A stretch of DNA of 48,716 bases from Lachnospiraceae bacterium (GCA_017437785.1 JAFRXH010000082.1:1-48716), one strand, 5' to 3'. Positions 25,089 to 34,094 are shown, counted from the first letter of the stretch. Notes: generated by a model not told the origin, from the sequence alone. Numbers and translations are program-made.

Positions 25089-27515
25089 TCAGCGCGTCTC
25101 TATGTAGTCTATCACTTTCTCCAGTTCCACATCCGCGCCATCTTCCTTAAAGAGCTCTATGATTTCTTCCCTGTTAAACTCAAGTTTCACATCCGGCAGA
25201 AAGCGTGCTTTACGATCGGCGCGTCCGTCAATGAGCGGCAGGCCGTCAAGATCCTCCGAAAAAATTGAAGGATAGCCCAGTCTGAAATCTCCGTCCGTCA
25301 GATAGATCGTAGCTCCCACACCCTGCGCGCTGCCCCAGCTTGATGCCATTCCCGTAAGTACAGCGCCACACTCCCTTTGCAGGCCATGGGCTGCTATATC
25401 ACCGCAGCTGGCCGTCTCTCCGTTGATCATACACACCAGCGGAAGATCCTTCCAGTCGCCGCGGCCATAAACCGCCGGTTTAAAGTAGCTATGATACTCC
25501 CCATCCTTGTATCTTCCTATTCCGCCTGGCTGCTCTTTATCCGTAAAAAGACCTATCACAGAGCGGGTAAACATCTGCACTCCACCGTCATTTCCGCGAA
25601 GATCTATGATCAGGCAGTCCATTCCCTGACTCTTAAGATCCTTAAGTTTATGATCCAGTTCATTATACAGTCTTTCCGAATATCCGTCGACAGTGTCCGC
25701 GACCATTGCCGCAGTCGACTCCTTTTCATACTGAGATTCCGTGAACCTCATATATCCGATGTGCGCATTCAGCATACGCGTCTCATAATTTTCTGCTTCC
25801 TGTGTCTCTTTTTCACTGTATATACGGTCGATCGCTTCATCCAGCCTTTCGCGGTAGCTGCCCATCTTATCCAATGATACCGTATGCTCTGCACCATTAT
25901 CATCCAGGAATGTAACTGAAACCGTATCACCGCCCCTGCCCGCTAAAAATACAGGCTTAAAGAGTTCTTCGCTTTCTAAATATGCAAACGATCTGTTGTA
26001 TATGCATTTGATCCCTGCCGCTGCCTCCGAAACCGCAATGCCATCCCATTTACTTATCACGGTACCGTCTGTTATGCCGTATCCGTAAGCTTCACTTTCT
26101 TCATCAACCATTACTGCCAAAAAGCGCCCCTCTTCATCTTTAAACATGGCAAAGCCGTAATCATTCCCCGCAAGGCGGTCCTGTGCTTCCGTATAGACAG
26201 CGTAATCCTTTGCGCCTGCCCAGACATGTCCGTCTGCAAGCTCATATTTCAGTTCGAAGAGCGCAACGAGCATCGCTGCCTTATCACCATTTTGCTGTGC
26301 CATCTGCACTTTAGGCAGATATCTTACCTTCAGCTCTTCAAAATCGATCTCTTTCCAGTCTCTTGATACATAGTTTTCCGAAAGATCATCAAGCATTTTA
26401 ACAAAGCCGGTCTCCCAGTCATCATGAGTATAATTACCGATATAGATCTTATAGGAATTCTTATAGATATATATACCGTTGAATGTAAGCGCGATAAATA
26501 CGATCCCCCACAGATAAGCCGTAGTCAGTTTATAATGACCGGTGAGACCTGCAATGATCCCCCAGATAAGGATAAGAACAGCGATGACTCCAAACACTGT
26601 ATGCCGCTGATTAGTACAATTATCATTTCCGATCACATAATTTCCGCAGATATATACAGCCGAAACGATCATCGGAAGCAAACATAATAGCATCCATAAT
26701 TTCATATGCTTCTTTTTAAGCAGATGATGCAGGATCATCAATGCCACTATAGATAACAGTAAAAAGAGCAGCATAAAACGATACGGCTTTTCCGTAAAAG
26801 AATAATCTATTATCAGTAATCGCACTGCCTCATATAATCTGGCAAAGGTAAATCTCCCCAGATCATCCTCATATCTGATCCACAGTCCTGCTATCGCGAT
26901 CGGAATGAGCGCCGTTATGATCAGAGCAGATATCGATGCGCTGAACTTAAGCCTTAGCAGCATGAAGAGCAGTATCACCCCGCTGGCGCCAAGTAAAACT
27001 GCGCCGGCGATCATAAACGGCTTTGCAGCATTTTGCGGATAGATCCTGATGCCGTGTTTTAATGCTGCCTTAAGTTCATCCTCTACGGCGATTGAAGCTC
27101 CCGGATTATGTTCCAAAAGAATACTGCTGTACTTATTTGCTATAGGAAAGATTATCTCCTTTTCTTCTTCCGAAAGATCATAGATACGCGCGGAAAACTC
27201 ATAATACTCCACTCCCTCATCATTATATAGCATTTTTCCGGCTTCGGGAGAAAAATTCTTGATCGCAAAACATTCATAGGTATTAAGATCGTCATCCATG
27301 AGTACACCGAAATGAAGCCCCTTATCCAGCTCCTTACTGCCCGCGATGAAATCATACCCCAATGTTACTTTATCTCCGGATTTAAAAGAAGAATAGTTAT
27401 TATGATCCATAAGCGGCCCATCAGTCATTGCATTCTTTCCTGCCACAAAGCCGATGATAAGACAGATGATCCCCAGAATGATAACGATCGAAACACACAA
27501 GAATCTCTTTTTCAT
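25089..27515 (-). CDS. Membrane-anchored S41-family (C-terminal processing) peptidase-like protein
   Basis: 808 residues. A signal-anchor lies at 5-26, and an extracytoplasmic segment follows to about 165. Then about eight hydrophobic helices run to about 370. A C-terminal S41 peptidase domain (about 395-790) has CLIIDLRGNDGG, and the catalytic serine S703 in CMINGETASCGDIA. A PDZ-like part is suggested by VDEESEAYGYGITDGTVISK. The serine and the strand-loop motif are intact; the lysine partner is not clear. Fusion of S41 to such a long polytopic part is not usual for CtpA-type proteins. Ribosome binding site GGGGGG; own promoter at 27546-27574, divergent from the LytTR gene. Confidence 0.75.
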   Translation of the reverse strand: MKKRFLCVSIVIILGIICLIIGFVAGKNAMTDGPLMDHNNYSSFKSGDKVTLGYDFIAGSKELDKGLHFGVLMDDDLNTYECFAIKNFSPEAGKMLYNDEGVEYYEFSARIYDLSEEEKEIIFPIANKYSSILLEHNPGASIAVEDELKAALKHGIRIYPQNAAKPFMIAGAVLLGASGVILLFMLLRLKFSASISALIITALIPIAIAGLWIRYEDDLGRFTFARLYEAVRLLIIDYSFTEKPYRFMLLFLLLSIVALMILHHLLKKKHMKLWMLLCLLPMIVSAVYICGNYVIGNDNCTNQRHTVFGVIAVLILIWGIIAGLTGHYKLTTAYLWGIVFIALTFNGIYIYKNSYKIYIGNYTHDDWETGFVKMLDDLSENYVSRDWKEIDFEELKVRYLPKVQMAQQNGDKAAMLVALFELKYELADGHVWAGAKDYAVYTEAQDRLAGNDYGFAMFKDEEGRFLAVMVDEESEAYGYGITDGTVISKWDGIAVSEAAAGIKCIYNRSFAYLESEELFKPVFLAGRGGDTVSVTFLDDNGAEHTVSLDKMGSYRERLDEAIDRIYSEKETQEAENYETRMLNAHIGYMRFTESQYEKESTAAMVADTVDGYSERLYNELDHKLKDLKSQGMDCLIIDLRGNDGGVQMFTRSVIGLFTDKEQPGGIGRYKDGEYHSYFKPAVYGRGDWKDLPLVCMINGETASCGDIAAHGLQRECGAVLTGMASSWGSAQGVGATIYLTDGDFRLGYPSIFSEDLDGLPLIDGRADRKARFLPDVKLEFNREEIIELFKEDGADVELEKVIDYIETR

Positions 27516-27545
27516 ACGATCCCCCCTGATTATTAAACATTACAG

Positions 27546-27574
27546 ATAATAACATACCATGTATCTGATGTCGA
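27546..27574 (-). promoter_or_regulatory. Promoter of the S41 peptidase gene
   Basis: Minus strand TCGACA (27569-27574), 17-base spacer, TATTAT (27546-27551), about 30 bases before the start. Confidence 0.65.
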
Positions 27575-27697
27575 ATCTTTAAAGAATCCTTAAAATATCC
27601 GCAGTGCAACTTGTACCTGCTTTTGGTGCATTTTATTTCCAAAGTGTTGCCTGAATGTGTTTTTTGATATAAGGTACATAACGAAAGGAGGTTGACG

Positions 27698-28147
27698 ATG
27701 AAAATACGTATTTCAGTTTCAGAAGAAAATCGCCGCTCTGTCACAAGCTTTATGCATGAGCACGGGATCGAGACCGGCGATGATGCCGATTATATCCTGA
27801 CCGAATCCGATCGCTTCCCCGCATTTTTGTCAGTGCGCAATGACAAGAAAGAACATGTACGGCTGTCGATCGGTGAAGTGACATTTATAGAGGCCTTTGG
27901 CAAGGATATAGAGATACATACCGACGAAGGCGTTTTCCTTTCACAGGATCGTATGTATCAGCTGGAAGAGCTGCTGGATCCACAGGCTTTTCTGAGAGTA
28001 AGCAGATCAGTGATCGTCGCAAAAAGGCATATCAAAAAGATACGCCCCTCCCTGTCCATGAAATTCATCCTCACCTTAACGGACGGGACCTTAATCGACG
28101 TTACAAGAAGTTATTACAGTGATTTCAAAAGATTCTTTAATATTTAA
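27698..28147 (+). CDS. LytTR-domain transcriptional regulator
   Basis: 149 residues from the ATG at 27698, which has AAAGGAGG 6 bases upstream; a TTG two codons earlier is unlikely. The N-terminal about 45 residues form a small lead domain. The C-terminal LytTR DNA-binding domain (about 50-148) contains VTFIEAFGKDIEIHTDEGVF, MYQLEELLDPQAFLRVSRSV and the end TLIDVTRSYYSDFKRFF. No receiver domain, so it is of the short membrane-partner type. The next gene, 14 bases on, encodes a membrane protein that may hold it inactive, as in known LytTR/inhibitor pairs. Autoregulation is likely but unproven. Confidence 0.9.
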   Translation: MKIRISVSEENRRSVTSFMHEHGIETGDDADYILTESDRFPAFLSVRNDKKEHVRLSIGEVTFIEAFGKDIEIHTDEGVFLSQDRMYQLEELLDPQAFLRVSRSVIVAKRHIKKIRPSLSMKFILTLTDGTLIDVTRSYYSDFKRFFNI

Positions 28148-28161
28148 CAGGAGGTTTAAAT

Positions 28162-29193
28162 ATGAGCAGTTTTTCAGGAATACTTATACTGATGATAGTT
28201 ATTGCGATACTTATCATCGTAATAAGCATCATAGTTTACAACAGAAGACTTGATAAGATAACAAAAGGCGAGATACACGATACCCACAATCCCGTACCCG
28301 AGCCCAAGACCACGGCAAATGTACTTTACAAGACTATATTGATAGTGATCACCGCTGTTTCGTTCATATCCATAAGTACCATGTCCGGAATGCTCATGTC
28401 CCTTAGCAATTCCGTGAACAATCTGGAGAATACACAGAACAGCCTTAATTATGAGCTCAGTTCATTACGAACAATGCTTGAAGAACAGTCTAGCATTATC
28501 GCTTCATCCGACTGGACACTTGAAAATACGGATTATGATGCCATGACTGCCGATATCGCTTATACTGTAAGTTTAAAAACCTACTCGGATGATACCGAAG
28601 TAACCATGTATGTTAATGGAAACACTATTCCCCTTCAAAAGAACGCACAGACTCCGGGCACATACAGCGGGACGTTCAAAGCAGGCTTTTTTGACAGCTT
28701 AATGAATGCAAAGCTTGTCATCAAGACCGCAGGGATCTCTTCTACAGAGAATACCGACCTGGCTGAATCGCTTGCCTGGGATTTCTTCCCCTTCCCGGCG
28801 ATGTCCAGCCACTTTAATTCGAATCGTCAGGCTGATGGCAGCATAAAATATGATGGCGGTTATACGCTTATATTTGAGGATAAAAATACATATATGAATA
28901 CACAGATGCCCGGGATAGATAAGGTAACGGTTACCTATCTTACCTCCGGCCGCGAGTTAAAAACCACGGATATCACCAAAGAGGCTCTCTCCGGTGAAGA
29001 GATCACCTTAGAACAGGGACTTGATGTAGATGATTATCTGGCCGGCCGCTTTGAGATAACTCTGGATAACGGCTATAGACTGATCGACACTACTGTAATG
29101 GTGTTTGAATCGGGCATAGATACACAAAGCCTGAGTGGAACTTATATCATCGATCCTGACGGGAATAAAGTCTGGGAAAACCCCAAATACTGA
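28162..29193 (+). CDS. Membrane-anchored protein paired with a LytTR regulator
   Basis: 343 residues with two hydrophobic helices (about 5-26 and 50-72), a short cytosolic loop between, then a coiled segment (SNSVNNLENTQNSLNYELSS) and a beta-rich extracytoplasmic domain of about 240 residues. No family recognised. AGGAGG lies before the ATG, 14 bases after the LytTR gene, so the two form an operon. By analogy with LytTR/membrane-inhibitor pairs it may sense an external signal, but its large outer domain differs from the small four-helix DUF3021 partners. Confidence 0.75.
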   Translation: MSSFSGILILMIVIAILIIVISIIVYNRRLDKITKGEIHDTHNPVPEPKTTANVLYKTILIVITAVSFISISTMSGMLMSLSNSVNNLENTQNSLNYELSSLRTMLEEQSSIIASSDWTLENTDYDAMTADIAYTVSLKTYSDDTEVTMYVNGNTIPLQKNAQTPGTYSGTFKAGFFDSLMNAKLVIKTAGISSTENTDLAESLAWDFFPFPAMSSHFNSNRQADGSIKYDGGYTLIFEDKNTYMNTQMPGIDKVTVTYLTSGRELKTTDITKEALSGEEITLEQGLDVDDYLAGRFEITLDNGYRLIDTTVMVFESGIDTQSLSGTYIIDPDGNKVWENPKY

Positions 29194-29201
29194 AAACCTA
29201 A

Positions 29202-29229
29202 AAAGGGCCGAGTCACAACTCAGCCCTTT
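29202..29229. terminator. Terminator between convergent genes
   Basis: Stem AAAGGGC-C-GAGT / ACTC-A-GCCCTTT with one mismatch. On the minus strand it is followed by TTTTT, so it ends the 29263-30081 transcript and perhaps also the LytTR operon. Confidence 0.7.
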
Positions 29230-29262
29230 GATCCCGGTATACACCTCTGCGATATGCCACGC

Positions 29263-30081
29263 TTAATTCATTGATTTTTCCAGCCTGCTTAACATTGATT
29301 CTTTATCCACATAAAACAGGGTTGCGAGTGCATCACCCGAAAGATTCATGGTTTCCTCGTTCAGTTTTTTCTCGTATTCCTCAGCGGTAACCTCAGTATC
29401 ATTCCAAAACCAGGTCAGATGCTCTTTATCATCGGGTCCCGTGTAACCGTCTGTAATCTCGGTCCGGCCTGTCGCATACAGGCTTAAACGGCCGTCATCA
29501 AGCAGATATACATAATCGCCAGGATTATTTGCAGGCGCATTATAGGTCCTTTCATACAGTATGCCATTCTGAGGGACATAATAAAGATCGCCCCTGTAGC
29601 CGCCTGCGCTGGCCACGCCGTCTCTTAAGTCCTCGTTTACTTCTGCTCCGGCTCTGCTGCGTGTGATCACAAGATACTCTTTCAGATCATTCAGGCCAGG
29701 CACAGTACTCGACACAATAATGTCAGGGAAGTCATCCCCGTCAAAATAAACAAACTGGAACTGATCCCATTTGTCGTCAAGCCCGGATACGATATCATAA
29801 TACTGCTCATAAAGGAAGCCCAGCTCTTCTTCTGTCTCCTCAACTTCCGGTTCCTCTTCAACAACCTGAGGCTCTTCATCCTCTTTAACTTCAGGTGTTT
29901 CTTCTTTTACTTCTTCTTTAACTTCCGGCGCTTCTTCTTTTACTTCTTCTTCCTTAACCTCAGTCTCTTCTTCCTCGTAGACTTCTCTTCCCGGCTTATC
30001 CGTGCCTGCTCCGTTACATCCGCTCAAAACAAGCATGCCGCTCATCAGCAGCCCGCCAAGGATCAATCCTCTCCTTTTCAT
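29263..30081 (-). CDS. Lipoprotein with acidic Glu/Val/Lys repeat stalk
   Basis: 272 residues from the ATG at 30081 (GGGGAGAG upstream); the longer frame to 30141 has no ribosome binding site. The signal peptide ends in the lipobox VLSGC, so the protein is anchored on the outer face of the membrane. Residues about 30-85 are a low-complexity stalk of EEVKEE/PEVKEE-type repeats. The outer domain (LGFLYEQYYDIVSGLDDKWD; VYFDGDDFPDIIVSS; GDYVYLLDDGRLSLYATG) resembles small solute- or integrity-sensing VCBS/FG-GAP-like lipoproteins, but no named family is assigned. It ends at the terminator 29202-29229. Confidence 0.85.
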   Translation of the reverse strand: MKRRGLILGGLLMSGMLVLSGCNGAGTDKPGREVYEEEETEVKEEEVKEEAPEVKEEVKEETPEVKEDEEPQVVEEEPEVEETEEELGFLYEQYYDIVSGLDDKWDQFQFVYFDGDDFPDIIVSSTVPGLNDLKEYLVITRSRAGAEVNEDLRDGVASAGGYRGDLYYVPQNGILYERTYNAPANNPGDYVYLLDDGRLSLYATGRTEITDGYTGPDDKEHLTWFWNDTEVTAEEYEKKLNEETMNLSGDALATLFYVDKESMLSRLEKSMN

Positions 30082-30172
30082 AATCTCTCCCCTTTCCGGT
30101 AATAAAATATATATCATACGGCGAATATGATATATTATCATTCATTTAACGTCAAGCCATACACTTTGCTCC

Positions 30173-30604
30173 TTAATCAAGCATTCCGTTATACGTAATA
30201 TAATCTATGTCAAGCGTCGACACGTCATCCCGAACATCATAGCTGATCATCTCATAAAGCCAGTCTTGTGTATTCTCCTTCGCTAAATCTTTGATAAGTT
30301 CCGTTCCCACACGATATTTGATCCCACGATACCATATATCTGTCTGGGCATATTTTACGGGCCAGTAAGGCTTCGTATCATCACTTGCGATCTTCCGTGC
30401 CATGTCTCTCCACTTGGGCACAAAAGCCATTATCTCCTCCGGCACATCCGTCGAATCCTCCTTCACGATGATAGGATCACGAAACAGCTCGTCATAATCC
30501 AGCCAGATCACGTCAGATTCCGGATCCTTCGGATCCACCTGACGAAATCTTGGAAATAAATGGTCTCCTTCAGGCCTTTCGTTATATTTTAATCGAATGA
30601 TCAT
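30173..30604 (-). CDS. Hypothetical protein
   Basis: 143 residues from the ATG at 30604, selected for AAGGAGG 8 bases upstream; the frame continues to 30643 without support. Soluble, rich in D, P, W and Y, with no recognisable motif (GDHLFPRFRQVDPKDPESDV; WPVKYAQTDIWYRGIKYRVG). It lies 57 bases after a frameshifted gene in the same direction, which may have been its operon partner. Confidence 0.65.
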   Translation of the reverse strand: MIIRLKYNERPEGDHLFPRFRQVDPKDPESDVIWLDYDELFRDPIIVKEDSTDVPEEIMAFVPKWRDMARKIASDDTKPYWPVKYAQTDIWYRGIKYRVGTELIKDLAKENTQDWLYEMISYDVRDDVSTLDIDYITYNGMLD

Positions 30605-30661
30605 ATCATGTACCTCCTTCACTTTATCACCATAAGCATGCATACGGCCGTCTGCTTTGCC

Positions 30662-30977
30662 TCATCGGATGATCACTTTACTGTTTGGATAATAAGTAAT
30701 GGTAATCGGTTCATAATACTTCAGCAGGTTTTTCTCGTGATCATATTCATAGTTTTCTTTTGACCTGAACTCTTTTGCTTTATCATCCGGGATCACCAGA
30801 TAAATATCATTTCCTTCATTATCCCTAAAGTACAGATGATCTCTTACCACAAGGTATTCATCTGTCGAAACAGTTTTGCTTTCTCCGAAAAAGTCATTGA
30901 TGTGCAATATAGTTTTCCTGCAATTTCTTTGCAAGATCAATATACTCAGGCTTGTAATAGATCAAAGTTCTCCACAT
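30662..30977 (-). pseudogene. Frameshifted hypothetical gene
   Basis: AGGAGC lies 5 bases before an ATG at 30977. This frame reads MWRTLIYYKPEYIDLAKKLQ and runs on to a stop at 30894-30896. The next frame then continues without a gap, INDFFGESKTVSTDEYLVVR and then FRDNEGNDIYLVIPDDKAKE, to a stop at 30662. The two parts fit as one protein of about 105 residues broken by a one-base shift near 30897-30905. A TTG at 30940 could start the second part but has no ribosome binding site. A sequencing error is possible. Confidence 0.6.
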
Positions 30978-31081
30978 TTTAGGCTCCTGCTACATAGTAT
31001 AAAAGAACAAAACGCCGCAGATGTATTTTATCATATCTACGGCATTCTGTCTTGTGTGTATCAATTGTCATTAGTTTACAC

Positions 31082-31630
31082 TTAATCGCTTGAAACTCCG
31101 GATCTTGCAGCATCAGATGGGATCAAGAACTGATAGTTTACAAATAATCTTCCCACCACGATTTCCGTCATCTCCTGTACCGACTCTGCATATCCGCCTT
31201 TTGCCCATTTCATGAAGATACCGAAAAGCCCATAGGCAAGGTAGTAGCTTTCGTAGGAGTCAGTAGACTGCCCGGTATCACTGTCAGTCAAGATGACCTC
31301 ATAAGCAGACAAGATCGCACCGTGATGGCCCTGTCCTATAATTAGATCGTTCTTTTTCCTCATCGAATAGCAGAAATCAAAGTATCTCCTGACACGGTAG
31401 CTGTCATTGATCTGATGCTCCTTTAACCTGTGTTTCTGTTCATATTCTCGCCACTTCATGATAATATAAGCAGTTATGATATCGTCCTTAGACTTGAAAT
31501 TGCGAAAATAAGTTGCTCTGCCGATGCCTCCCTCTTCGCACAGCTCGTCCACCGTGATCTTCTCGATGTTCTTATCTTTCATCAGCCTAAATAGCGCTTC
31601 ACCGTAGGCTGAAATCACATATTCCGACAT
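31082..31630 (-). CDS. TetR-family transcriptional regulator
   Basis: 182 residues from the ATG at 31630, preceded by GGAAGGATGG; the frame continues to 31747 but would run through the two operators. The N-terminal helix-turn-helix (about 20-60) reads KITVDELCEEGGIGRATYFR then NFKSKDDI. The rest is the helical ligand/dimer domain, ligand unknown. It diverges from a pectinacetylesterase-like gene. Two inverted repeats with the same ATGATA/TATCAT half-site lie between the genes, which suggests that it represses both its own gene and the esterase. Confidence 0.9.
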   Translation of the reverse strand: MSEYVISAYGEALFRLMKDKNIEKITVDELCEEGGIGRATYFRNFKSKDDIITAYIIMKWREYEQKHRLKEHQINDSYRVRRYFDFCYSMRKKNDLIIGQGHHGAILSAYEVILTDSDTGQSTDSYESYYLAYGLFGIFMKWAKGGYAESVQEMTEIVVGRLFVNYQFLIPSDAARSGVSSD

Positions 31631-31649
31631 ATTCCATCCTTCCTGCCCG

Positions 31650-31677
31650 ATGATACTATTTGGCCGGATAGTATCAT
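31650..31677. promoter_or_regulatory. Operator 1 of the TetR regulator
   Basis: Perfect inverted repeat ATGATACTAT - 8 bases - ATAGTATCAT, 20 bases upstream of the tetR-type start codon and inside its leader. It shares the ATGATA half-site with operator 2. Confidence 0.75.
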
Positions 31678-31691
31678 TTTTGCCTGTTTCA

Positions 31692-31720
31692 TTGACTTTA
31701 CGGCTCATTGATGATATTAA
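31692..31720 (+). promoter_or_regulatory. Promoter of the pectinacetylesterase-like gene
   Basis: TTGACT (31692-31697), 17-base spacer, TATTAA (31715-31720). Operator 2 overlaps the minus-10. Confidence 0.65.
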
Positions 31721-31730
31721 AGTATCATCA
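31709..31730. promoter_or_regulatory. Operator 2 of the TetR regulator
   Basis: Inverted repeat TGATGATA - TTAAAG - TATCATCA. It covers the minus-10 of the plus-strand promoter, so binding would block the esterase gene. Confidence 0.75.
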
Positions 31731-31765
31731 GGTAATGTGTTTGTCAAGTAAAGGCGGAATGCGAA

Positions 31766-32884
31766 ATGAATACAGCGAAGAAAAAAATATCTATGGTTTT
31801 TATGGTGATCGGCGTTATCATTTTGGTGATCGTTTCCGGCATCTTTGTCCTTCTGAAAATTTCCGTCCTTAAATCATTCCCCAAACTTAAGGGTGAGCCT
31901 GAGATCGGCAAATGGTATGAAGTCGAGGTTGACGGTGCGAAATCCTCTGACGGCAGTGAATGGCACGGTATATTCCGTAAGGGTACAGAAAACAAGGTGG
32001 TCGTGTATTTCTTCGGCGGAGGTGTAAGCATCACTCCCGAAACCTCCGAGGGCGGCAAACAATTCTATGCAACCAATATGACGGCGCAGGACTTTGTCGC
32101 ACAGGGTGGTATCGGCAGCACCGCAGATGGTAATCCCTTCAAGGACTGGAGCTTTATAGTGATCCCTTATGCTACCGGCGATTTTCACGCAGGTACAGGA
32201 ACTTATGATGGTAAAAAGACAGTGTATCACAAGGGATACAGCAATTACTCCGCTTATGTCGAACAGGTCAAGCAATATCTGGATGAGCCGGACACGCTGC
32301 TTGTGACAGGCTTTTCAGCTGGTGGATTTGCAACTTCCCTGCTGGCTGACGATGTTATTGACCGTTTTCCGAGTGCTGAGAATGTGACCGTATGCGTTGA
32401 CAGTTCTCTCTTGCTTTATGACGGCTGGCATAAAACGGCTGTAGATCTGTGGAAGGCTCCGGCTCAGATCTCTGACAGATTGACCACAAACAACCTTGTC
32501 CTCGATAGTCTGACCGCACTGCACGAAAAGCGTGGTAACAGTGTGAAAATCCTCTTCGACTGCTCTTACCGTGACGACACATTGATGCAGTATCAGTCTT
32601 ATATTGACAGCGGAAAAATGGATAAGACCAAAGAACTTGGTGACAACTTCCAGCACAACCTGAAAGAAATGGTAAACGGCTTGCAGACGAATATCCCCGA
32701 GGCAGGCATTTATATCTGGTGCTATGGAGAAAATGAAGAGACCCACAATACGCAGCATACGATTATTTCTGCGAATGTCTTTGACAAGCTCGGAAACGAT
32801 CGAAGTGTAGGTGAGTGGATATATGATGCTGTAAACGGTAATATAAAAACTTATGGGCTGGAACTTCTTGATAAATCCTTTTGA
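31766..32884 (+). CDS. Pectinacetylesterase/Notum-like membrane-anchored hydrolase
   Basis: 372 residues. An N-terminal signal-anchor (about 10-31) places the enzyme outside the cell membrane. Catalytic features of the pectinacetylesterase family are visible: the oxyanion GGG at 84-86 (VVYFFGGGV), the nucleophile S184 in GFSAGGFAT, and H331 in NTQHTIISANVF. An acid residue is probably D269-D271 in CSYRDDTLMQYQ. The family removes acyl groups from pectin or other carbohydrates, or from lipidated proteins; the true substrate is unknown. It is controlled from a promoter with a TetR-type operator and diverges from the regulator gene. Confidence 0.8.
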   Translation: MNTAKKKISMVFMVIGVIILVIVSGIFVLLKISVLKSFPKLKGEPEIGKWYEVEVDGAKSSDGSEWHGIFRKGTENKVVVYFFGGGVSITPETSEGGKQFYATNMTAQDFVAQGGIGSTADGNPFKDWSFIVIPYATGDFHAGTGTYDGKKTVYHKGYSNYSAYVEQVKQYLDEPDTLLVTGFSAGGFATSLLADDVIDRFPSAENVTVCVDSSLLLYDGWHKTAVDLWKAPAQISDRLTTNNLVLDSLTALHEKRGNSVKILFDCSYRDDTLMQYQSYIDSGKMDKTKELGDNFQHNLKEMVNGLQTNIPEAGIYIWCYGENEETHNTQHTIISANVFDKLGNDRSVGEWIYDAVNGNIKTYGLELLDKSF

Positions 32885-32896
32885 ATATCTTTTCTC

Positions 32897-32923
32897 TTCC
32901 TCCGTATCACAAGTTGTTCCAAT
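32897..32923 (-). pseudogene. Relic of an acetyltransferase gene end (27-base exact duplicate)
   Basis: These 27 bases are identical to 35277-35303, which covers the last codons (WNNL, stop) of the maltose-acetyltransferase-like gene and the following GATACGGAGGAA. Sequence just upstream on the minus strand is also weakly alike. It is probably the tail of a lost paralogue. Confidence 0.45.
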
Positions 32924-32974
32924 ATATCAACTCTTCCGAAAACCGGTAATATGCAGAAGCGATTTTCAGCGCTC

Positions 32975-34069
32975 TCAAGCATTTGTTCCGGCACTGTTCG
33001 TCGATACCGTAGTGCTGACCGCCCCATTGTCGCTGCCGGCTGATGCAGAAGCACTGTCCGAACCGTCACTGCTGTTAACAACGGCCCCAAGGACAGAGGG
33101 CAGCATCTGTATCATTGCGGAGATCACAGCTGCGGTTACCTGGTCTTTCAGTATCCCCAGAACGGAACTGATAAAAGTATTATCATCTGCTGCCGAAGCA
33201 TCCCGGTAACAGTCTGCCACCAGTGTGGTGGCATACATAAGCCTGCGGCCTTTATCAGCCGAAGAACTCCCAAAGGCATTATCTTCCTTAAGGATATCGG
33301 CTGCTTCCATTATCTGATCCACAAGAGTTTCTGCATCGGCATCAATATCTGCCAAGGCTCCAAGTGAAACAACTTCCCTGCCCCCGGAAAAGCCTGCTTT
33401 TTTTTCTTTAAACAAAGCAAAGAGCTTATCTACACGGTCACACTTCGCCTTTATATCGCCGCCTGCAAGCGCAAGTACTTCTCCCATTCCCTGGATGGCA
33501 TCGGCCCCCGCCTCAAACTTACAGCTGTTAAAATATCCGATGCATTCCTCCATATCACTGACACTGGTATCGATATCACGCTCAGAAAGAGCCAATAACA
33601 TTACATATGAACTGTCGGTTTCATCTGTAAGGAAAGGATGCTCCTTCTTCATGCGCTTCATTATCTCTGTATAACGCGTCATTACTTCATCGGTATTATC
33701 CGTCTTTCCAAGATCACAGATGAGCATAGCTGCGATAATGGTAAAGTCATTTTCCTTCATCTTTGACTTGCGCAGCTTATTACAGGTATCAACCAGATCC
33801 CCGATATATTTTTCAGGATCTTCAGAAAGTGCCATCCTGCTCTCAAGCACAAGATCAACATTCTTCCTGAATTTCGAAAACAGACCTGTATGCTTAGCAA
33901 GGATCTTTTGGCATTCCTTAAGCTTTTCCACATCTGCTTCCCTGCCGATACCCGTATACATCATGGCAGCCGTAATACTCATAAGCTCTTTTTCAAAGGA
34001 AAATCCTTTGACGATGACCTTACGGTTTTTAACCAGAAGCTCGCATCTTTCCCTGATCTTATCTTTCAT
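32975..34069 (-). CDS. DUF4003-family protein
   Basis: 364 residues, mostly alpha-helical, no signal peptide. It matches the DUF4003 pattern known in Firmicutes: an N-terminal helical part with TAAMMYTGIGREADVEKLKE, then KHTGLFSKFRKNVDLVLESR, MKKEHPFLTDETDSSYVMLL and a C-terminal GGREVVSLGALADIDADAET. The last about 40 residues are low complexity, rich in Ser, Ala and Gly (from VLGAVVNSSDGSDSASASAG). The family has no known biochemical role. Ribosome binding site GGGGGG. It follows gene 34095-35132 by 25 bases. Confidence 0.75.
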   Translation of the reverse strand: MKDKIRERCELLVKNRKVIVKGFSFEKELMSITAAMMYTGIGREADVEKLKECQKILAKHTGLFSKFRKNVDLVLESRMALSEDPEKYIGDLVDTCNKLRKSKMKENDFTIIAAMLICDLGKTDNTDEVMTRYTEIMKRMKKEHPFLTDETDSSYVMLLALSERDIDTSVSDMEECIGYFNSCKFEAGADAIQGMGEVLALAGGDIKAKCDRVDKLFALFKEKKAGFSGGREVVSLGALADIDADAETLVDQIMEAADILKEDNAFGSSSADKGRRLMYATTLVADCYRDASAADDNTFISSVLGILKDQVTAAVISAMIQMLPSVLGAVVNSSDGSDSASASAGSDNGAVSTTVSTNSAGTNA

Positions 34070-34094
34070 CTTTTAACCCCCCACTTTTTAGCAT

